Positions 43,601 to 54,150 of a stretch of DNA of 64,000 nt are shown here, in pieces (positions within the stretch are counted from its first letter, which is position 1; each line of letters begins with the position of its first letter). Under the pieces are notes generated by a model that had not been told where the DNA came from, searched no databases, and saw only the letters and a program-made list of their open reading frames with translations. Both the position numbers and the translations under genes were made by a program. Where the stretch lies: the NCBI RefSeq assembly GCF_964275005.1, contig NC_092686.1:44576333-44640332 (forward strand), in the 5' to 3' direction. Source of the stretch: Diadema setosum (taxonomy: Eukaryota > Echinodermata > Echinoidea > Diadematoida > Diadematidae).

Positions 43601-46337
43601 ATATAATGCCAGGAAAAACACCATACAACATTCCACAAAGACCTATTCCTCAATGACTGACTACTACGAAGTTTAGCCCTATGCACCACAGCTTAACAGG
43701 AACAGTTTATCACATACTCACAATCAGTTGGATGATGTTGTGTAAGTGCAAGCTTAGATGGATTACAGGTACTATGTATACTTGGGTGCTTCAGTAGAGT
43801 TGGCACAAGAAAACAATTTTCACTGTTAAACATTAAGTCCACAGACTAAAATAAATGCAAAATAAGCATTTATTTCACATGGGTTTATCAGCACTCATTC
43901 ATTAATCAATGTCTTCTGGCTTTCTTGTTCTGTGTCACAGACATTTACTCAGATCAAATTTGTACTGTATAATCCTGTGCTAAATTTTACTGCCTTTGTG
44001 AATTCAGGCCATTGTTTGAAATGTTTTGTTTTCACCTATTAACTCTTTATGTGCCATGGTGTAAACCCCCTGTGTGCCACGTTATTCTGAGACACTCTAG
44101 GAGATTTGTTGTTCTGCCATCGACATGTAGTGAGCAAAGTTGTACAGAAAATGTCTAGCTTTACTTTGATGTTGATTGCATTGACAAATCTGATTATTTT
44201 CTTTCAAAAGAACAGTAGCTACATTGTTGTAGAGGCATGACTTTTGCACAGAAAACAGGAAATCACTTTCAAATCCAGTAAGGAACACCGGCTGATATTT
44301 AATCACTAAATAAAAGTAAGCTACGAGTGATAGAAACTGAGCCGCGAGAAACGCTTTCATTGTACTGTGGCATTTGGCGATTTATTGATCGGTTTGGGCG
44401 GATTTGTGCGTTTGAGCAGAATACGCGAAGTTGGCATGCTGACGACTGAGACGGGAGTGCGAACATGGCACATAAACAGTTAAGGCTTTATCAATTCTTA
44501 TTATGAAGCACCAGCATTTGTTAGAACTTAACTCATTAGGCCTAACTGTTGAATGTTAGATATTGATACAGAAAAAACAAGGAAAAGTAGAAATTACGCG
44601 GTGCGTAATATATGTCCCCGCCGGAAGTAGCATTTAGTAGCAAAATGTTCAATATAGGTAAAAAGATCAAGGTCAAAGGTCAAAGAAGTCAAAGGTCAAA
44701 ATTCTATGTAGAAGTTTTGAAGCCCTCACCTAGTGCCATCACATAAAGCAAACGGAATCGAAATCGGGTTAGAAATGGCGAAGGAGTAGCATTTTGTAGC
44801 CAATGTCCAATATAGGTAAAAAATCAAGGTCAAAGGTCAAAGAAGTCAAAGGACAAAATTCTGTGTAGAAGTTTTGAAGCCCTCACCTAGTGCCATCACA
44901 TAAAGCAAACGGAATCGAAATCGGGTTAGAAATGGCGAAGGAGTAGCATTTAATAGCAAAATGTACAATACAGGTCAAAAATCAAGGTCAGAGGTCAAAG
45001 AAGTCAAAGGTCAAAATTCTGTATAGAAGTTTTGAAGCCCTCACAAAGTGCCATCACTTAAAGCAAACGGAATTGAAATCGGGTTACAAATGGCGAAGGA
45101 GTAGCATTTTGTAGCAAAATGTACAATTTAGGTCAAAAATCAAGGTCAAAGGTCAAAGAAGTCAAAGGTCAAAATTCTGTGTAGAAGTTTTGAAGCCCTC
45201 ACCTAGTGCCATCATATAAAGCAAACGGAATCGAAATCGGGTTAGAAATGGCGAAGGAGTAGCATTTTGTAGCCAATGTACAATATAGGCAAAAAATCAA
45301 GGTCAAAGGTCAAAGAAGTCAAAGGTCAAAATTCTGTGTAGAAGTTTTGAAGCCCTCACCTAGTGTCATCATATAAAGCAAACGGAATCAAAATCGGGTT
45401 AGAAATGGCGAAGGAGTAGCATTTTGAAGCAAAATGTACAATATAGGTCAAAGGTCAAGGTCAAAGGTCACAACTGAAATTCTTTATAGAAGTTTCAAAG
45501 CTCCCATGTAGTGCTATCATATAAAGCAAACAGAATCAAAATCGGGTTAGAAATGGCGAAGGAGTAGCATTTTGAACATTTTGATCACACACGGACGCAC
45601 GGACGGACGCACGGACGGACACACGGACGGACACACGGACACACGGACACACACACGTACGGAGCCCGTTTCATAGTCCCCTGCTCGAACTCGTTCGGCG
45701 GGGACAAAAAACCAAAGTAATTTTATCAATTCAGCAGTAAGACTACAAAAGAGTGACATGAAAACAAGACATTAACAAAAATTAGTCAATTTCTAGGTAT
45801 GAAAATTCATAATACAAGAGTGAGAACTAAGTTTAATTGTCCTTCAAATCAGCAATCAAGACCATGTTTGATTGTCATTGTCATTGACATTGTCAATGTC
45901 AGACATTGGATAGGGTTAGGTCTCCATTTTTCGATGGCTGGAATCTTTAGTAGACCCTATTTCTAGTCAAAACGAATGCTACAACTGTGACAACTCCGCT
46001 AATTTTATAGTCAAAAGTGCATTTTCAGCGATACATTAATTGTCTGGATCAGTACTTTACAGGAGCGACAGAAAGTTTGCTACTGTACTGTTGGTAAAAC
46101 GTATTGGGGTCAGCCTGCAGCACATTACTTACTGTTGAAGATGTAACTAACATGCAATGCTAAGCGTGGGACTAAGCTGGCTCGAATTTTCTCGTATCGT
46201 CAACTCTCAGATTTCTACCTGCCTACGTCTAAATTAAATACTTTCAAAGAATTCATAAGGATGAGCAAAATTTGACTACTTACATTTGATTGCCCATGTC
46301 GGTATGGTAATGTTAGTAGCCGCTGAATTCCAGCCAT
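28283..46337 (-). CDS. CPT2: Carnitine O-palmitoyltransferase 2, mitochondrial (11 exons)
   Basis: CPT2 sits on the matrix face of the inner mitochondrial membrane and turns acylcarnitine plus CoA into acyl-CoA for beta-oxidation. Exons in transcript order are 46284-46337, 42667-42892, 42208-42267, 41459-41562, 40248-40381, 39533-39735, 32667-32940, 31767-31959, 30715-30888, 29112-29337 and 28283-28608. All join in phase to 657 residues (human 658). The N-terminus [16 protein letters not shown] suits a matrix signal. Conserved stretches include [65 protein letters not shown] with catalytic His at about residue 374, [18 protein letters not shown] and LSTSTL. The exon 2 acceptor (TAGAG) is the least certain border. 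Introns hold large repeats at 33279-39385 and 44613-45706. Confidence 0.96.
31767..31959 (-). CDS. CPT2: CPT2 catalytic-histidine exon
   Basis: This exon (residues about 352-416) opens with [11 protein letters not shown] and contains [18 protein letters not shown]. The His in EHAWGD matches human CPT2 His372, the general base of carnitine acyltransferases. The borders are ...tttcttcag and AGA|gtgagt, phase 2 in and phase 0 out. Confidence 0.94.
33400..34320. repeat. Left array of the foldback element, about 165-bp units
   Basis: TGACCTCTGATGACCT or a one-base variant occurs at 33402, 33565, 33734, 33894 and 34059, so the period is 160-169 bp. A sixth, more diverged unit runs to about 34320. 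Each unit continues with GAGGTCAATGACCTC-like sequence, then AATATC, CATTGGT and a TGTACAAAACA-like part. Confidence 0.9.
34420..35990. repeat. Highly diverged tandem repeat of about 170 bp inside the foldback element
   Basis: Words such as GTGTACCAAGTCTATATGG (34700), GTGTAGTAAGTCAGCCATC (34863), ATGTGTAGCCATAATC (35030), GTGTACCAAATC (35207) and a purine-rich GGAGGGGGTAT-like segment recur about every 170 bp. About eight to nine units are recognisable. Divergence is much higher than in the flanking arms. Confidence 0.65.
36387..36500. repeat. Stray unit of the left-arm repeat
   Basis: CTCTGACCTCTGGAGGATAT, then AGAATATTGATGTCTGG and CTCATTGGTTTGTAATGG, follow the order of a left-arm unit. 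It is isolated from the array by about 2 kb, so the left array probably once extended further in. Confidence 0.5.
36507..36537. repeat. (GT)n microsatellite
   Basis: GT dinucleotide run inside the foldback element. Confidence 0.9.
37100..37935 (-). mobile_element. Decayed LINE reverse-transcriptase 3' fragment
   Basis: Minus-strand peptides in several frames resemble the C-terminal part of Jockey/CR1-type reverse transcriptases: [13 protein letters not shown] (usual 'AKYLGV.I'), [17 protein letters not shown] (usual 'VRP.LEYAS.VWDP'), TSSVTATLE (usual 'TSSVTAML'), and a looser [16 protein letters not shown]. The frame changes several times, so the fragment is dead. It lies inside the foldback element. 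Confidence 0.7.
38160..39300. repeat. Right array of the foldback element, inverted
   Basis: AGGTCATCAGAGGTCA occurs at 38764, 38930, 39094 and 39257 (steps 163-166 bp). Three more degenerate units lie to the left, near 38220, 38415 and 38580. Orientation is opposite to the array at 33400. Units near the right end are more alike than inner ones. Confidence 0.9.
41190..41340 (-). pseudogene. Decayed tandem copy of part of CPT2 exon 4 and its donor side
   Basis: The sequence from AGTATTCTGTATTCTGAATG (41191) to about 41338 repeats, with divergence, the block starting at 41359. That block covers the 3' part of exon 4 (41459-41562) and the start of the following intron. The offset is 168 bp. In the copy the exon-like part has an extra base that shifts the frame, and the donor GT is GC. 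It lies in the intron and cannot be spliced as a normal coding exon. Confidence 0.8.
42667..42892 (-). CDS. CPT2: CPT2 exon 2 with an atypical acceptor
   Basis: Exon 1 ends in phase 0. The only upstream AG that keeps the CPT2 frame open is the one in ...ttgttgtagag, giving [16 protein letters not shown] before the conserved [11 protein letters not shown]. The better-looking acceptor ...ccaccacacag, 28 nt further in, would shift frame and meet a stop. The donor CAAG|gtaagt is strong. An undetected extra small exon could also explain the phase. Confidence 0.7.
44613..45706. mobile_element. 1.1 kb TIR element built of six 157-bp tandem units
   Basis: TGTCCCCGCCG at the left end and CGGCGGGGACA at the right end are perfect inverted repeats of 11 bp. 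Between them GAAGTTTTGAAGCC recurs at 44711, 44868, 45026, 45184 and 45341, with a variant at 45489 (steps 157-158, last 148). The array closes with a (GGAC-ACAC)n tract at about 45588-45655 and a short unique end. No protein is encoded. It lies in CPT2 intron 1. Confidence 0.85.
45588..45658. repeat. (ACGGACGGAC/ACAC)n tract
   Basis: A CGGAC-based simple repeat forming the 3' part of the TIR element at 44613. It is rich in CpG, unlike the AT-rich surroundings. Confidence 0.9.
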
Positions 46338-49300
46338 TTCTGCACTTTGGATGGTGACTCTCACGTCTGCTGCCAGCAGAATTTTCACACCGGTAATTGT
46401 ACCGGTAATTATTATCGTTATCACGCACGGCCGGATCGATCGATCAACGTGAAACGACATGGGTTACTAGTAGTTCTGTGGTTATGGTACGAATAGGTAC
46501 TCATCAAAGAGAGTATAATCTCTTTGGTACTCATAGTCATACTCACCGATGACCCGACCCCCTCACTATACTCATTACTAGTACTTGTACAGTGCATCAT
46601 TTACATCGAATTACACAAACAGACATACAAATAAACAAACAACATGTAGTAAAATACATTGTAATAATTTCTCTAAGAGTAAAATCAACAATATTTCAAA
46701 GACGACCAATCAAGTGTCTCTAAAATAATATGAATGAATGAAAATGACATTTCTCTCTCTCTTTTCCTTTTTTCCCCAATGTGTGATATCTATTAATACT
46801 CTACATCAAATATTCATCTGAACACATAGGTATATTATTTCAAACTATAAGTACTTTTAGTAAGTACTTTTACTTCTTAGTACTAAGAAAAACAGGCAAT
46901 GAAATATCGTGTTTCAGACCATACATGTCAAGAGAACAGCTAGGTGTCTATTAACATTATCAATTCTCTTACTTCAACCAACAATCTATTATTTGACACT
47001 CACTCAAAAATGTAGTAAAATTTCAACATACGCATTACAAAATGAACATTCTTTTCTATTCATCCAATTCTATTCATCATCTTATTTGTATATACAAGTC
47101 TAGTGAGTATCAAACTGATTAACATCCGGCGTGCTCTTGAACGGGACCAACTAAAAAGATTGTCATTTCTTTTCCTCGAGTTGTGTTAATTGCTATCCTA
47201 TTTTTAAGATCCTTTACATTGATATAGGCCTACTTTATTATTCAAAAAAAAAAAACAACAACAACACATAAATAATATGCGAACATCCTTTACGCTGTTA
47301 AGTAACCAAATTTAAAATATCGAGTATAACTGGTTGACAAAACTTTTCCATCTTACCCATATCTCTATATCACAATTTGGTGGGTTTTTTTAACCGCTTG
47401 ACATATTGCAAAATAATCTAAAAAAGAATTAACATCAACATCATATTTCCTCTTAAATATAGTGACATTTTCACTTTCACCTAACGAATCATTAACAAAA
47501 CGAATTCCTTCTCTTTACCACATTCGTTTAAAAACCGACACACTCCCTACAGTGATCACAATATTATTTTTCCACAAAGGTTGGCACTGGAAATGACTAC
47601 TACAGTATGATAAACCGAAAGTAAATCACCGTAAGCTGTGCATACTTCTTTCCAAAAGGATTACAGGTATACGAGGCTTGCTCGAATATTAAGAAAACAT
47701 TTCCGAGGCTCATATTTATTATTTTGATTGATGGGTCTGGGGCAAAAATATACTCAATAATTGTTCCTGTTGTTTGTTTCTTTGTTTGTTTGTTCATTGG
47801 TCTTTTGCCTAAAGCTGATGCAAAGTTTCAGTCCAAGTATAGCAGACGGATACATATATAGTGTTGTGTAAAGTTTTGCCCAATTGAAATCCGTTCTTTA
47901 ACATCAAGACTCCTCCCCGATTCACCCCTTGATCGTATATATTGACTATTGTGTATCATCGATGTGTAAGTGAAATTGTAAGATGCAAAAAGACTTAAAA
48001 TCTGACGCTCGAAGAGAGAGGACATGCCATAAGACACCTCTCGAATAAAGTGTCTTTGAAATGCTCAACTTTGTATCAGAAGTCATTCATTGAGCGTACC
48101 TCTAAAAGAACCCGATACACAACAACGTTATTTATAGACCGGGCTTGCGTAGACCAAAGTAGGTCAGAGTACAAGTACAAGTATCACGTTTGTGACTTGA
48201 TGGCACTAATAATAGACACCACAATCATGTATCCGCAGGGAGGTGACCTCCCTGGTACCCGAATTAAGCTTTTAGTGTTTATAGTCTGGTCAAGGGACCT
48301 AATTATCGTTGATTTGCAAGCACATAATATAGTATGTTAGAGAAGACTTCCCATTTCCCATCAATGTAATGTAAATATCATCTACTATATACGAGTATTC
48401 AGGACTGCATGAAGCGACCCGTTTTAACTCTGAAACTTTATCTCAAGAATAATCTCAAGTAGGTGTTGATAGAACAAACTAAATAATGATCACATGGGAT
48501 ACAAAGGATGGAGATGGAAGAAAACGCCACCCCCACTGTGACCGAAGATGTATCTCTTTTCCTTTCCTTTGTTTGTTGTTTGCTGTGTGCTCTCATAGTT
48601 TTGTATTTGCTTTTTGGGGGACACGTTTCTATTTGTTTTTGTTTTTGCTTTTGTGTTAGATTTTGGTTGGCGGTTTTTGTTTTTGTTTTTGTTTTTGTTT
48701 TTTGTTTTTTAATGGCCTAAATCGTGATCGAGATTTCTATTGCAACTATGAAACAGTGTACCACACATCTATGAGATTGATAAAGCCCGATGATAAAGTC
48801 GCCTTTACACATGCCAGTCAGAAAAAAAAAAGAAAAGCTAAGCAAACAACCTCCATAACAAAGAAAAAACAATTCTTACTTTACGTCGATCATTCGGCAA
48901 TGACAAACCAATTAGAATTTGCGTCACGATTTTGCACACCTGACGGTATAGTCGTACGCCCTGTCTGATGTACATTTACGTCTACATTCATGACTGTACA
49001 TGTGCCCGATGGGAGATTACACGAACGCACTTGTCTACGTACTCGATTGTTAACAGGAATGTACGGCAGTAAAACAAAGGAAAACAAAATAGTGACGTCA
49101 ATTATGTAAAATGTGCCAACTGGCCACTGCAAACCATCCGGGAACGCAATTAAATTGTCTACATATAAGCACCACGGCTTTTGGAGCAACTATAAAAATA
49201 CAAAGCATATACGTGACTTGAAATCACTCAATGACTTGCTCAATGAAAGTTATAAAACTCATCTCTGTTGCATCATTAAGGTAGGTTCAAAGTATAATAT

Positions 49301-49411
49301 AATAACTTGGGGGAAAAAAACCCTCATGCATTATCCGGAGTTTGTCTTACATAGTTTTAACCTTACAAGCATTTTAACGATTTGATCTTTTAAAATAACA
49401 GAGACCGATGC

Positions 49412-50032
49412 TTAAAGGGGCCCTGAAATCCAAATGCACGTTGATTTTTGTTGGTTTATGATACCCTCAACATCACTTTTGCGGTGAAACGAATATCTAG
49501 AAACATTCCATATATTTTTAACGATTTTTCTTCTATTTTTCTTCAGATTACTTGAATTGGAAACGCCCACAAAAAATCCTTCCAAACCAATCAATATTAA
49601 TATTCTTGAGATGACCTCATCTTTCAATCATTGCTAGAGTACTGAAATGCTTAACAAAAGACATTGGAACGCACCTTCCTCTCGACTCAGCATAACTTGC
49701 ATGTTCCCTCGCCATGTCTTTTGTAGTCACATTAATATGACAGAAACATGCAAGTTATGCTGAGTTGACAGGAAGGTGCACTCCAATGTCTTTTGTTAAA
49801 CATTTCAGTACTTTAGCAATAATTGACAGATTACGTCATCTCAAGAATATTGATATTGACTGGTTTGGAAGGATTTTTTGTGGGCGTTCCCAAGTAATCT
49901 GAAGAAAAATAGAAGAAAAATCGTTAAAAATATATGGAATGTTTCTAGATATTTGTTTTACCGCAAAAGTGATGTTGAGGGTATCATAAATCAACACTAA
50001 TCAACATGCATTTGGATTTCAGGGCCCCTTAA
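49412..50032. mobile_element. 620-bp near-perfect palindrome bounded by TTAA
   Basis: The left end TTAAAGGGGCCCTGAAATCC and the right end GGATTTCAGGGCCCCTTAA are inverted. The match continues through almost the whole element, for example GGAAGGATTTTTTGTGGGCG on one arm against its complement near 49570 on the other. The centre is near 49720. The ends fit a TTAA target, as used by piggyBac-type transposases. No coding frame; a foldback MITE. Confidence 0.85.
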
Positions 50033-50230
50033 GACGGAAAATGATAAAATCATATCTGTTCATATCTGTATCATTTGTTTTTACCAAAAAGTTGATAAGG
50101 CATTTCACATCATTTATATAATAATGATGAAAAGACAATCTTTTTATCACAGTGCAAAGGTACAAATACTCATCACGATTACTATCATTGCACGCTATAT
50201 TCTGTCATGATTGTGATCCCTTTAGATCTG

Positions 50231-50404
50231 CAGGGGCCGCGGAAGCGGGGGGGGGGGGGGGGGCTGGGGGGGCTGCAGCTCCCCCCCCCCCCCCACACTT
50301 TTGGTTCGTCAAAAAAAAAAAAATTCGAAAAAATTCGAAAAAAATCACAACACTCATGAATTTCAATTCCCAAAGATTCCGCCCTTAGATTCTTCCCGTC
50401 TAAG

Positions 50405-50437
<33 letters not shown>

Positions 50438-50512
50438 CTTGACCTTGCCACCCCCCCCCCCCGGTCCCGCAGCCCCCCCCCCCCCACACTGAAAAACGTT
50501 CCGCGGCCCTGA
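50231..50512. mobile_element. GC-palindrome repeat family, long copy
   Basis: CAGGGGCCGCGGAAGCGG at the left and TTCCGCGGCCCTG at the right, with poly-G and poly-C runs up to about 30 bases. It shares ACTTTTGGTTCGTC and CCGGTCCCGCAGC with the copy at 24210 and has about 120 bp of extra middle sequence. Frames across it (polyglycine or polyproline) are artefacts of the homopolymers. Confidence 0.75.
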
Positions 50513-51462
50513 TCTGTACAAGTTTTACAGAATCTGATAATAACGATGGAGACAATATAAAAGAAAAAAACAAAACAAAACAAACACAAGGTATGCTTCG
50601 CATTGTGCGACTTTCAGAAAGTCTCAGTCTTCAAGGTTCAACCCGACGTGAGAGTTTAATTCAAGAGTATCCATCACAGTTGGTCACAATAGCAGAAAAG
50701 CATTGTTATTCATGTATACTGATGGAGGAAGGAACACCAGAAAGTTTGATGGCGTGAAACTTACGATGTCAAAAAAAAAAAAAAGAGAAAAATAGCTAAC
50801 ATGTATTATAGGTATTTACACAATCGCACTGAAGATTTGTATTTTGCGCTGGTACATGCTTCAAAGCAGAATCGAGACGACGCTAAGTATCCCTAACAAT
50901 GCTTGGCAAACATTGACCAGCCGCAGCGATAATGAAGGCTGCGAGAGTATAACTGTGTTATTGTCAATTCTCTGCGAGCTGCTGAAGAATCCCGAATGCA
51001 AACAGTGAGTGACAATTTGCGAGATGCATGGGGTTGCTTATTACTTCTTGAGTGCAATCTCATACCAGAGAAAGCGAGAAGTGGGGAATACGACTGTCCG
51101 AAAAAGGTGAGGAGAGCCCGTGTTGCACAGAGTGCTATAATTATGAGTGTATTAAAGACATTTGAAGATGACAGGGTTCTGTTCGCAACTTGAATTTCAG
51201 CAACGGACAACAGGTTTGTTATAGGTGATATACTTAGAGGAAATTTGCCTTGGTGTATTTGCTTTCCGTTCGGAATTTGAAAAAATTGAATCGCATGAAA
51301 ACCAAGGAGTCCATTACACTCTGAAGAAATCTCTACAAGCGTCGTAGTGAGTCCCTTCGCATGTTTTCCCCCGATATGCTCCAGCATCATAATGACGATT
51401 GAGCATCACTAATGATCACCGCATGGTGGACAGCTGGAAAAGACGTATCAATTAACATACTG

Positions 51463-51517
51463 TGACGTCATAACGAAATCTCACGGGTAAAGGCAAGTTG
51501 CTTTCACGCATATAAGG
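51463..51517 (+). promoter_or_regulatory. CRE plus TATA promoter of the intronless gene
   Basis: A full palindromic cAMP response element TGACGTCA is at 51463-51470. TATAAGG is at 51511-51517, 63 bp before the ATG. This spacing puts transcription start near 51540 and leaves a 5' UTR of only about 30-35 nt. A perfect CRE within 50 bp of a TATA box is the usual layout of CREB/ATF-inducible promoters. Function is inferred. Confidence 0.6.
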
Positions 51518-51573
51518 ATGATAGCAGTGAGTTGAAGTAGCCAATTGTGTCGGTGCACTCAGAGACTAACAAG

Positions 51574-52653
51574 ATGGAGAGACTGCTTTACCCGTCTCCG
51601 AGCCCGCGATTTAGATTCAAAACCAATGAAGTCATGCCGATAGCGCAGTTATCCAAGGAGATGAACCGCAAGATACATGACGAATTCCTGGCCAGGTCTC
51701 GCCAAAACATCATTGCTTGTCAGCACAGAATCATCCAGGTTCGCGAAAAATTTCCTGAAGAGGAGAGTAGTCCAGCAGAGGACGTCAACTGTAACGACGG
51801 CATCATACTGTCGAAGACAGTTCCGGAAAATGGGTCTAAACCTGACAACAATGAACAGGAGATTCCTGAGAGTGACGAAAACAAATCAGATTCACCAAAG
51901 AATGCTGCGATTGTTGCAAAGTCAGATTCAAAACAGCTCCTTAGGCAGAGGAGTCAATCCCGTGCGGAAATTGTCCCTCCAAAGCACAACATTCCATCAG
52001 ATAAAGAAAGAGTCGTAGTCAGAAGACACTCTGAAACTTCTGTGTGGAATCCTTTTTCTCGGCACAGTGTAGACAAGCACACTTGGCCGAATCTATCTCC
52101 AAAGAGGACTCCTCCACACACACCCACATCACGAACACCGTCACCACTTCGGCAGCATTTGGCGACTTCTCACAATAATTCACGCACCAACTCACCACGT
52201 CGTCAGAAGACACCGAGTCTTTCGGCCCTGCCTCGTTTGGATGCTGCTATGAGACGCAACAGTGATCCCGCTCCGACTGCGAGATTTGTCGACATCACTA
52301 ACGACAACGGCGAATCGGCGTTATGCATCGACGGCAAGGAAATGGGCGAGATGTATCACGGTTCTCTTTTCCGCGTCCTTCGGCATTCCTTGAGCGCGTT
52401 CGACTCACAGCCGCGTAACAGCGTCGACAATGTGTGGCGTAAGTCCTTCGACGGACTCGACGAAAATCTGAAGTTTCCAGAATCACGGAAACTCTCTCGT
52501 CAACCGCAACCGCCGACAACACCGAGAAGACACCTTCGTTCGCCACCGATATCGCAGCAGCAGCTGGACAAGATTCGACGTGATCACGAGGTCCTCGTTG
52601 GCAGACAGCTGTGTCGACCGATCTCATTCAGAAAGAGAACCACTACTATATAA
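51574..52653 (+). CDS. Intronless gene for a disordered Ser/Pro/Arg-rich protein, unrecognised
   Basis: One exon encodes 359 residues. The ATG at 51574 sits in a strong context (aacaagATGG) close to the predicted cap site. I do not recognise the family. Residues about 20-60 (AQLSKEMNRKIHDEFLARSR and on) look helical and the rest is low-complexity. There are many basophilic kinase sites: RRHSET, SRHSVD, RRNSDP (also a fair 14-3-3 motif, RxxSxP), RHSLSAF, WRKSFDG, RKLSRQ. Proline-directed sites are SPKR, TPPHTP, SRTPSP, NSPRR and TTPRR. There is no signal peptide or membrane segment. The open frame of over 1 kb in AT-rich DNA, and higher GC in its 3' half than in the flanks, support a real gene. 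A regulated phosphoprotein or scaffold is an inference. Confidence 0.8.
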   Translation: MERLLYPSPSPRFRFKTNEVMPIAQLSKEMNRKIHDEFLARSRQNIIACQHRIIQVREKFPEEESSPAEDVNCNDGIILSKTVPENGSKPDNNEQEIPESDENKSDSPKNAAIVAKSDSKQLLRQRSQSRAEIVPPKHNIPSDKERVVVRRHSETSVWNPFSRHSVDKHTWPNLSPKRTPPHTPTSRTPSPLRQHLATSHNNSRTNSPRRQKTPSLSALPRLDAAMRRNSDPAPTARFVDITNDNGESALCIDGKEMGEMYHGSLFRVLRHSLSAFDSQPRNSVDNVWRKSFDGLDENLKFPESRKLSRQPQPPTTPRRHLRSPPISQQQLDKIRRDHEVLVGRQLCRPISFRKRTTTI

Positions 52654-53885
52654 ACATTTTGTAGGAATAATGTTGGTTATGCAGATATCGTCACCATCAG
52701 ATCTCGGTGAGCTGGTGAGGTCTCGCTATTTTGGACAATCCTCGTCGGCATCAATTGTGCATGTACATAATCAATATCGATCTATACTATTTTGTAATCT
52801 GGTCAAACGTTCAAAATGTATACTGTTATATCTGACATCTGTGCTAATACGGTAATTAGGAACCGATCGAAATGATTGGCCTTTATGACCCTCTGAAAGA
52901 ATATCTACCTCTGCTGCTTTTGTATTGATCATGGAAGTGGCAGATTTGGAGGTCATTTTTCTTCAGAAGAGTTATGAAGACTGTAAACATATTTTGTTTG
53001 CAAGTGAAACTTCATATCGGTTTTTTTTTTTTAGTTTGAAACTTTTTTTTTTGGTGATTTACAAGAATTGTTGATAAAATCTCACTTATCACGTACATAA
53101 AAAGAAGGCAAAATCTAGCAGCTTAAGAGTGTGTAACCGTGGTGGCCATAAGTTTCATGTTTCCGTTTCTTTAGATTTACTTAAAGATCCTTTAGGTTTT
53201 GTGCAATATTGGCAAAAACGATAGTAGTTGTACACAATCAGTCTGGCGAAATCTGTTAAATATTGTAAAGAATGTATATTTGAATGTGCAAGTTGCGACA
53301 ATTTGTATGTTTCTGACATTGGTACAATCTTACATTATTTTGATTGGTCTATCTGTGATTGGTTTTGTAATGAATGAAAAATGAATGAAAACCGTATAAG
53401 ATGTAGTTATCATCCCAACATCACTGGTCTCGTGTGCATTGTTGCTGAATTCAATACGATACACATTGTACAGCGTAATTCACGATCTCAGTGACGTCCC
53501 ATGTGTATGTACATGTATGCGAATATCACACCATTGTGGTCAAGTATTGAGTAAAGTGAGAATCCCAATTCGCATGATGTAATTCAAACTGTTGCATTGC
53601 GTCACTTTGTGTCTTATGTTGTGATCGTATCTGCTGAAAAATGTAATACAGGATCGTAGACTATATCAATTTTTTTTTTTCAAAATTCAAAATTGAAAAT
53701 TGTGAACATTTTCTGTGAGTAAATCGAGCGAGCGATTTACGGTCGATAGAAGGGCATTGGCGCATGCAGGAACTTTTCCATGGGGGAGGAGGCAAAAATC
53801 TTAAATCTTTTAGTATGGAAGCGAGTAAGGAGGGTTTGGTATTGGGTATTTCCCTCCTTCAGAATTGAACTTTTGTATTAGAGGA

Positions 53886-54150
53886 ATTGAAATTCAACTA
53901 CCTCAGGGCCGGAGGAACCGGAGGGGCTCGTTCCCCCCTCCCACACTTATTATTATTATTATTATTATTATTGTTGTTTGTTTATTTGTTTGTTTTGTTT
54001 GTTTGTTTGTGTTTTTTTTTTTGGGGGGGGATAATACATAGGAATAAAGTCTAAGGGCACCCTTACTTTTTGTTATCCAGGAAGTGGCACCAGAAATATA
54101 AGCCGCCCCAACCACTTTTAAATACGTGGCGCCGGCCATGTACCTGGTCC
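53886..54150. repeat. GC-ended dispersed repeat with internal simple repeats
   Basis: It starts CAGGGCCGGAGGAACCGG, contains (ATT)n, (GTTT)n and homopolymers, and ends near GGCGCCGGCCATG. Part of its right end (AAGTGGCACCAG and GCCCC...TTTTAAA) has a counterpart at about 56265-56370, where GCACCGCCGGCCGGCC occurs. The boundaries are soft. Confidence 0.45.

Larger units (their letters stand above)
46338..51461. other. Divergent intergenic region between CPT2 and the intronless gene
   Basis: CPT2 (-) and the gene at 51574 (+) point away from each other, so both promoters lie here. An in-frame upstream ATG at 46458-46460 could extend the CPT2 N-terminus by about 41 residues, but the shorter start fits human length. 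No exon is supported. It contains the TTAA palindrome at 49412 and the GC-palindrome at 50231. Confidence 0.4.

Noticed and set aside
46338-46460. Upstream in-frame ATG as the CPT2 start
   Set aside because: It would add about 41 residues not matched in human CPT2. The ATG at 46335-46337 gives 657 residues with a plausible matrix signal.
50185-50603. A 134-residue minus-strand frame rich in glycine and proline
   Set aside because: It crosses poly-G and poly-C runs of a dispersed repeat; frame continuity depends on homopolymer length.
50893-51390. A 165-residue minus-strand frame before the intronless gene
   Set aside because: It lies antisense in the upstream region, resembles no family I know and has no promoter or splice context.
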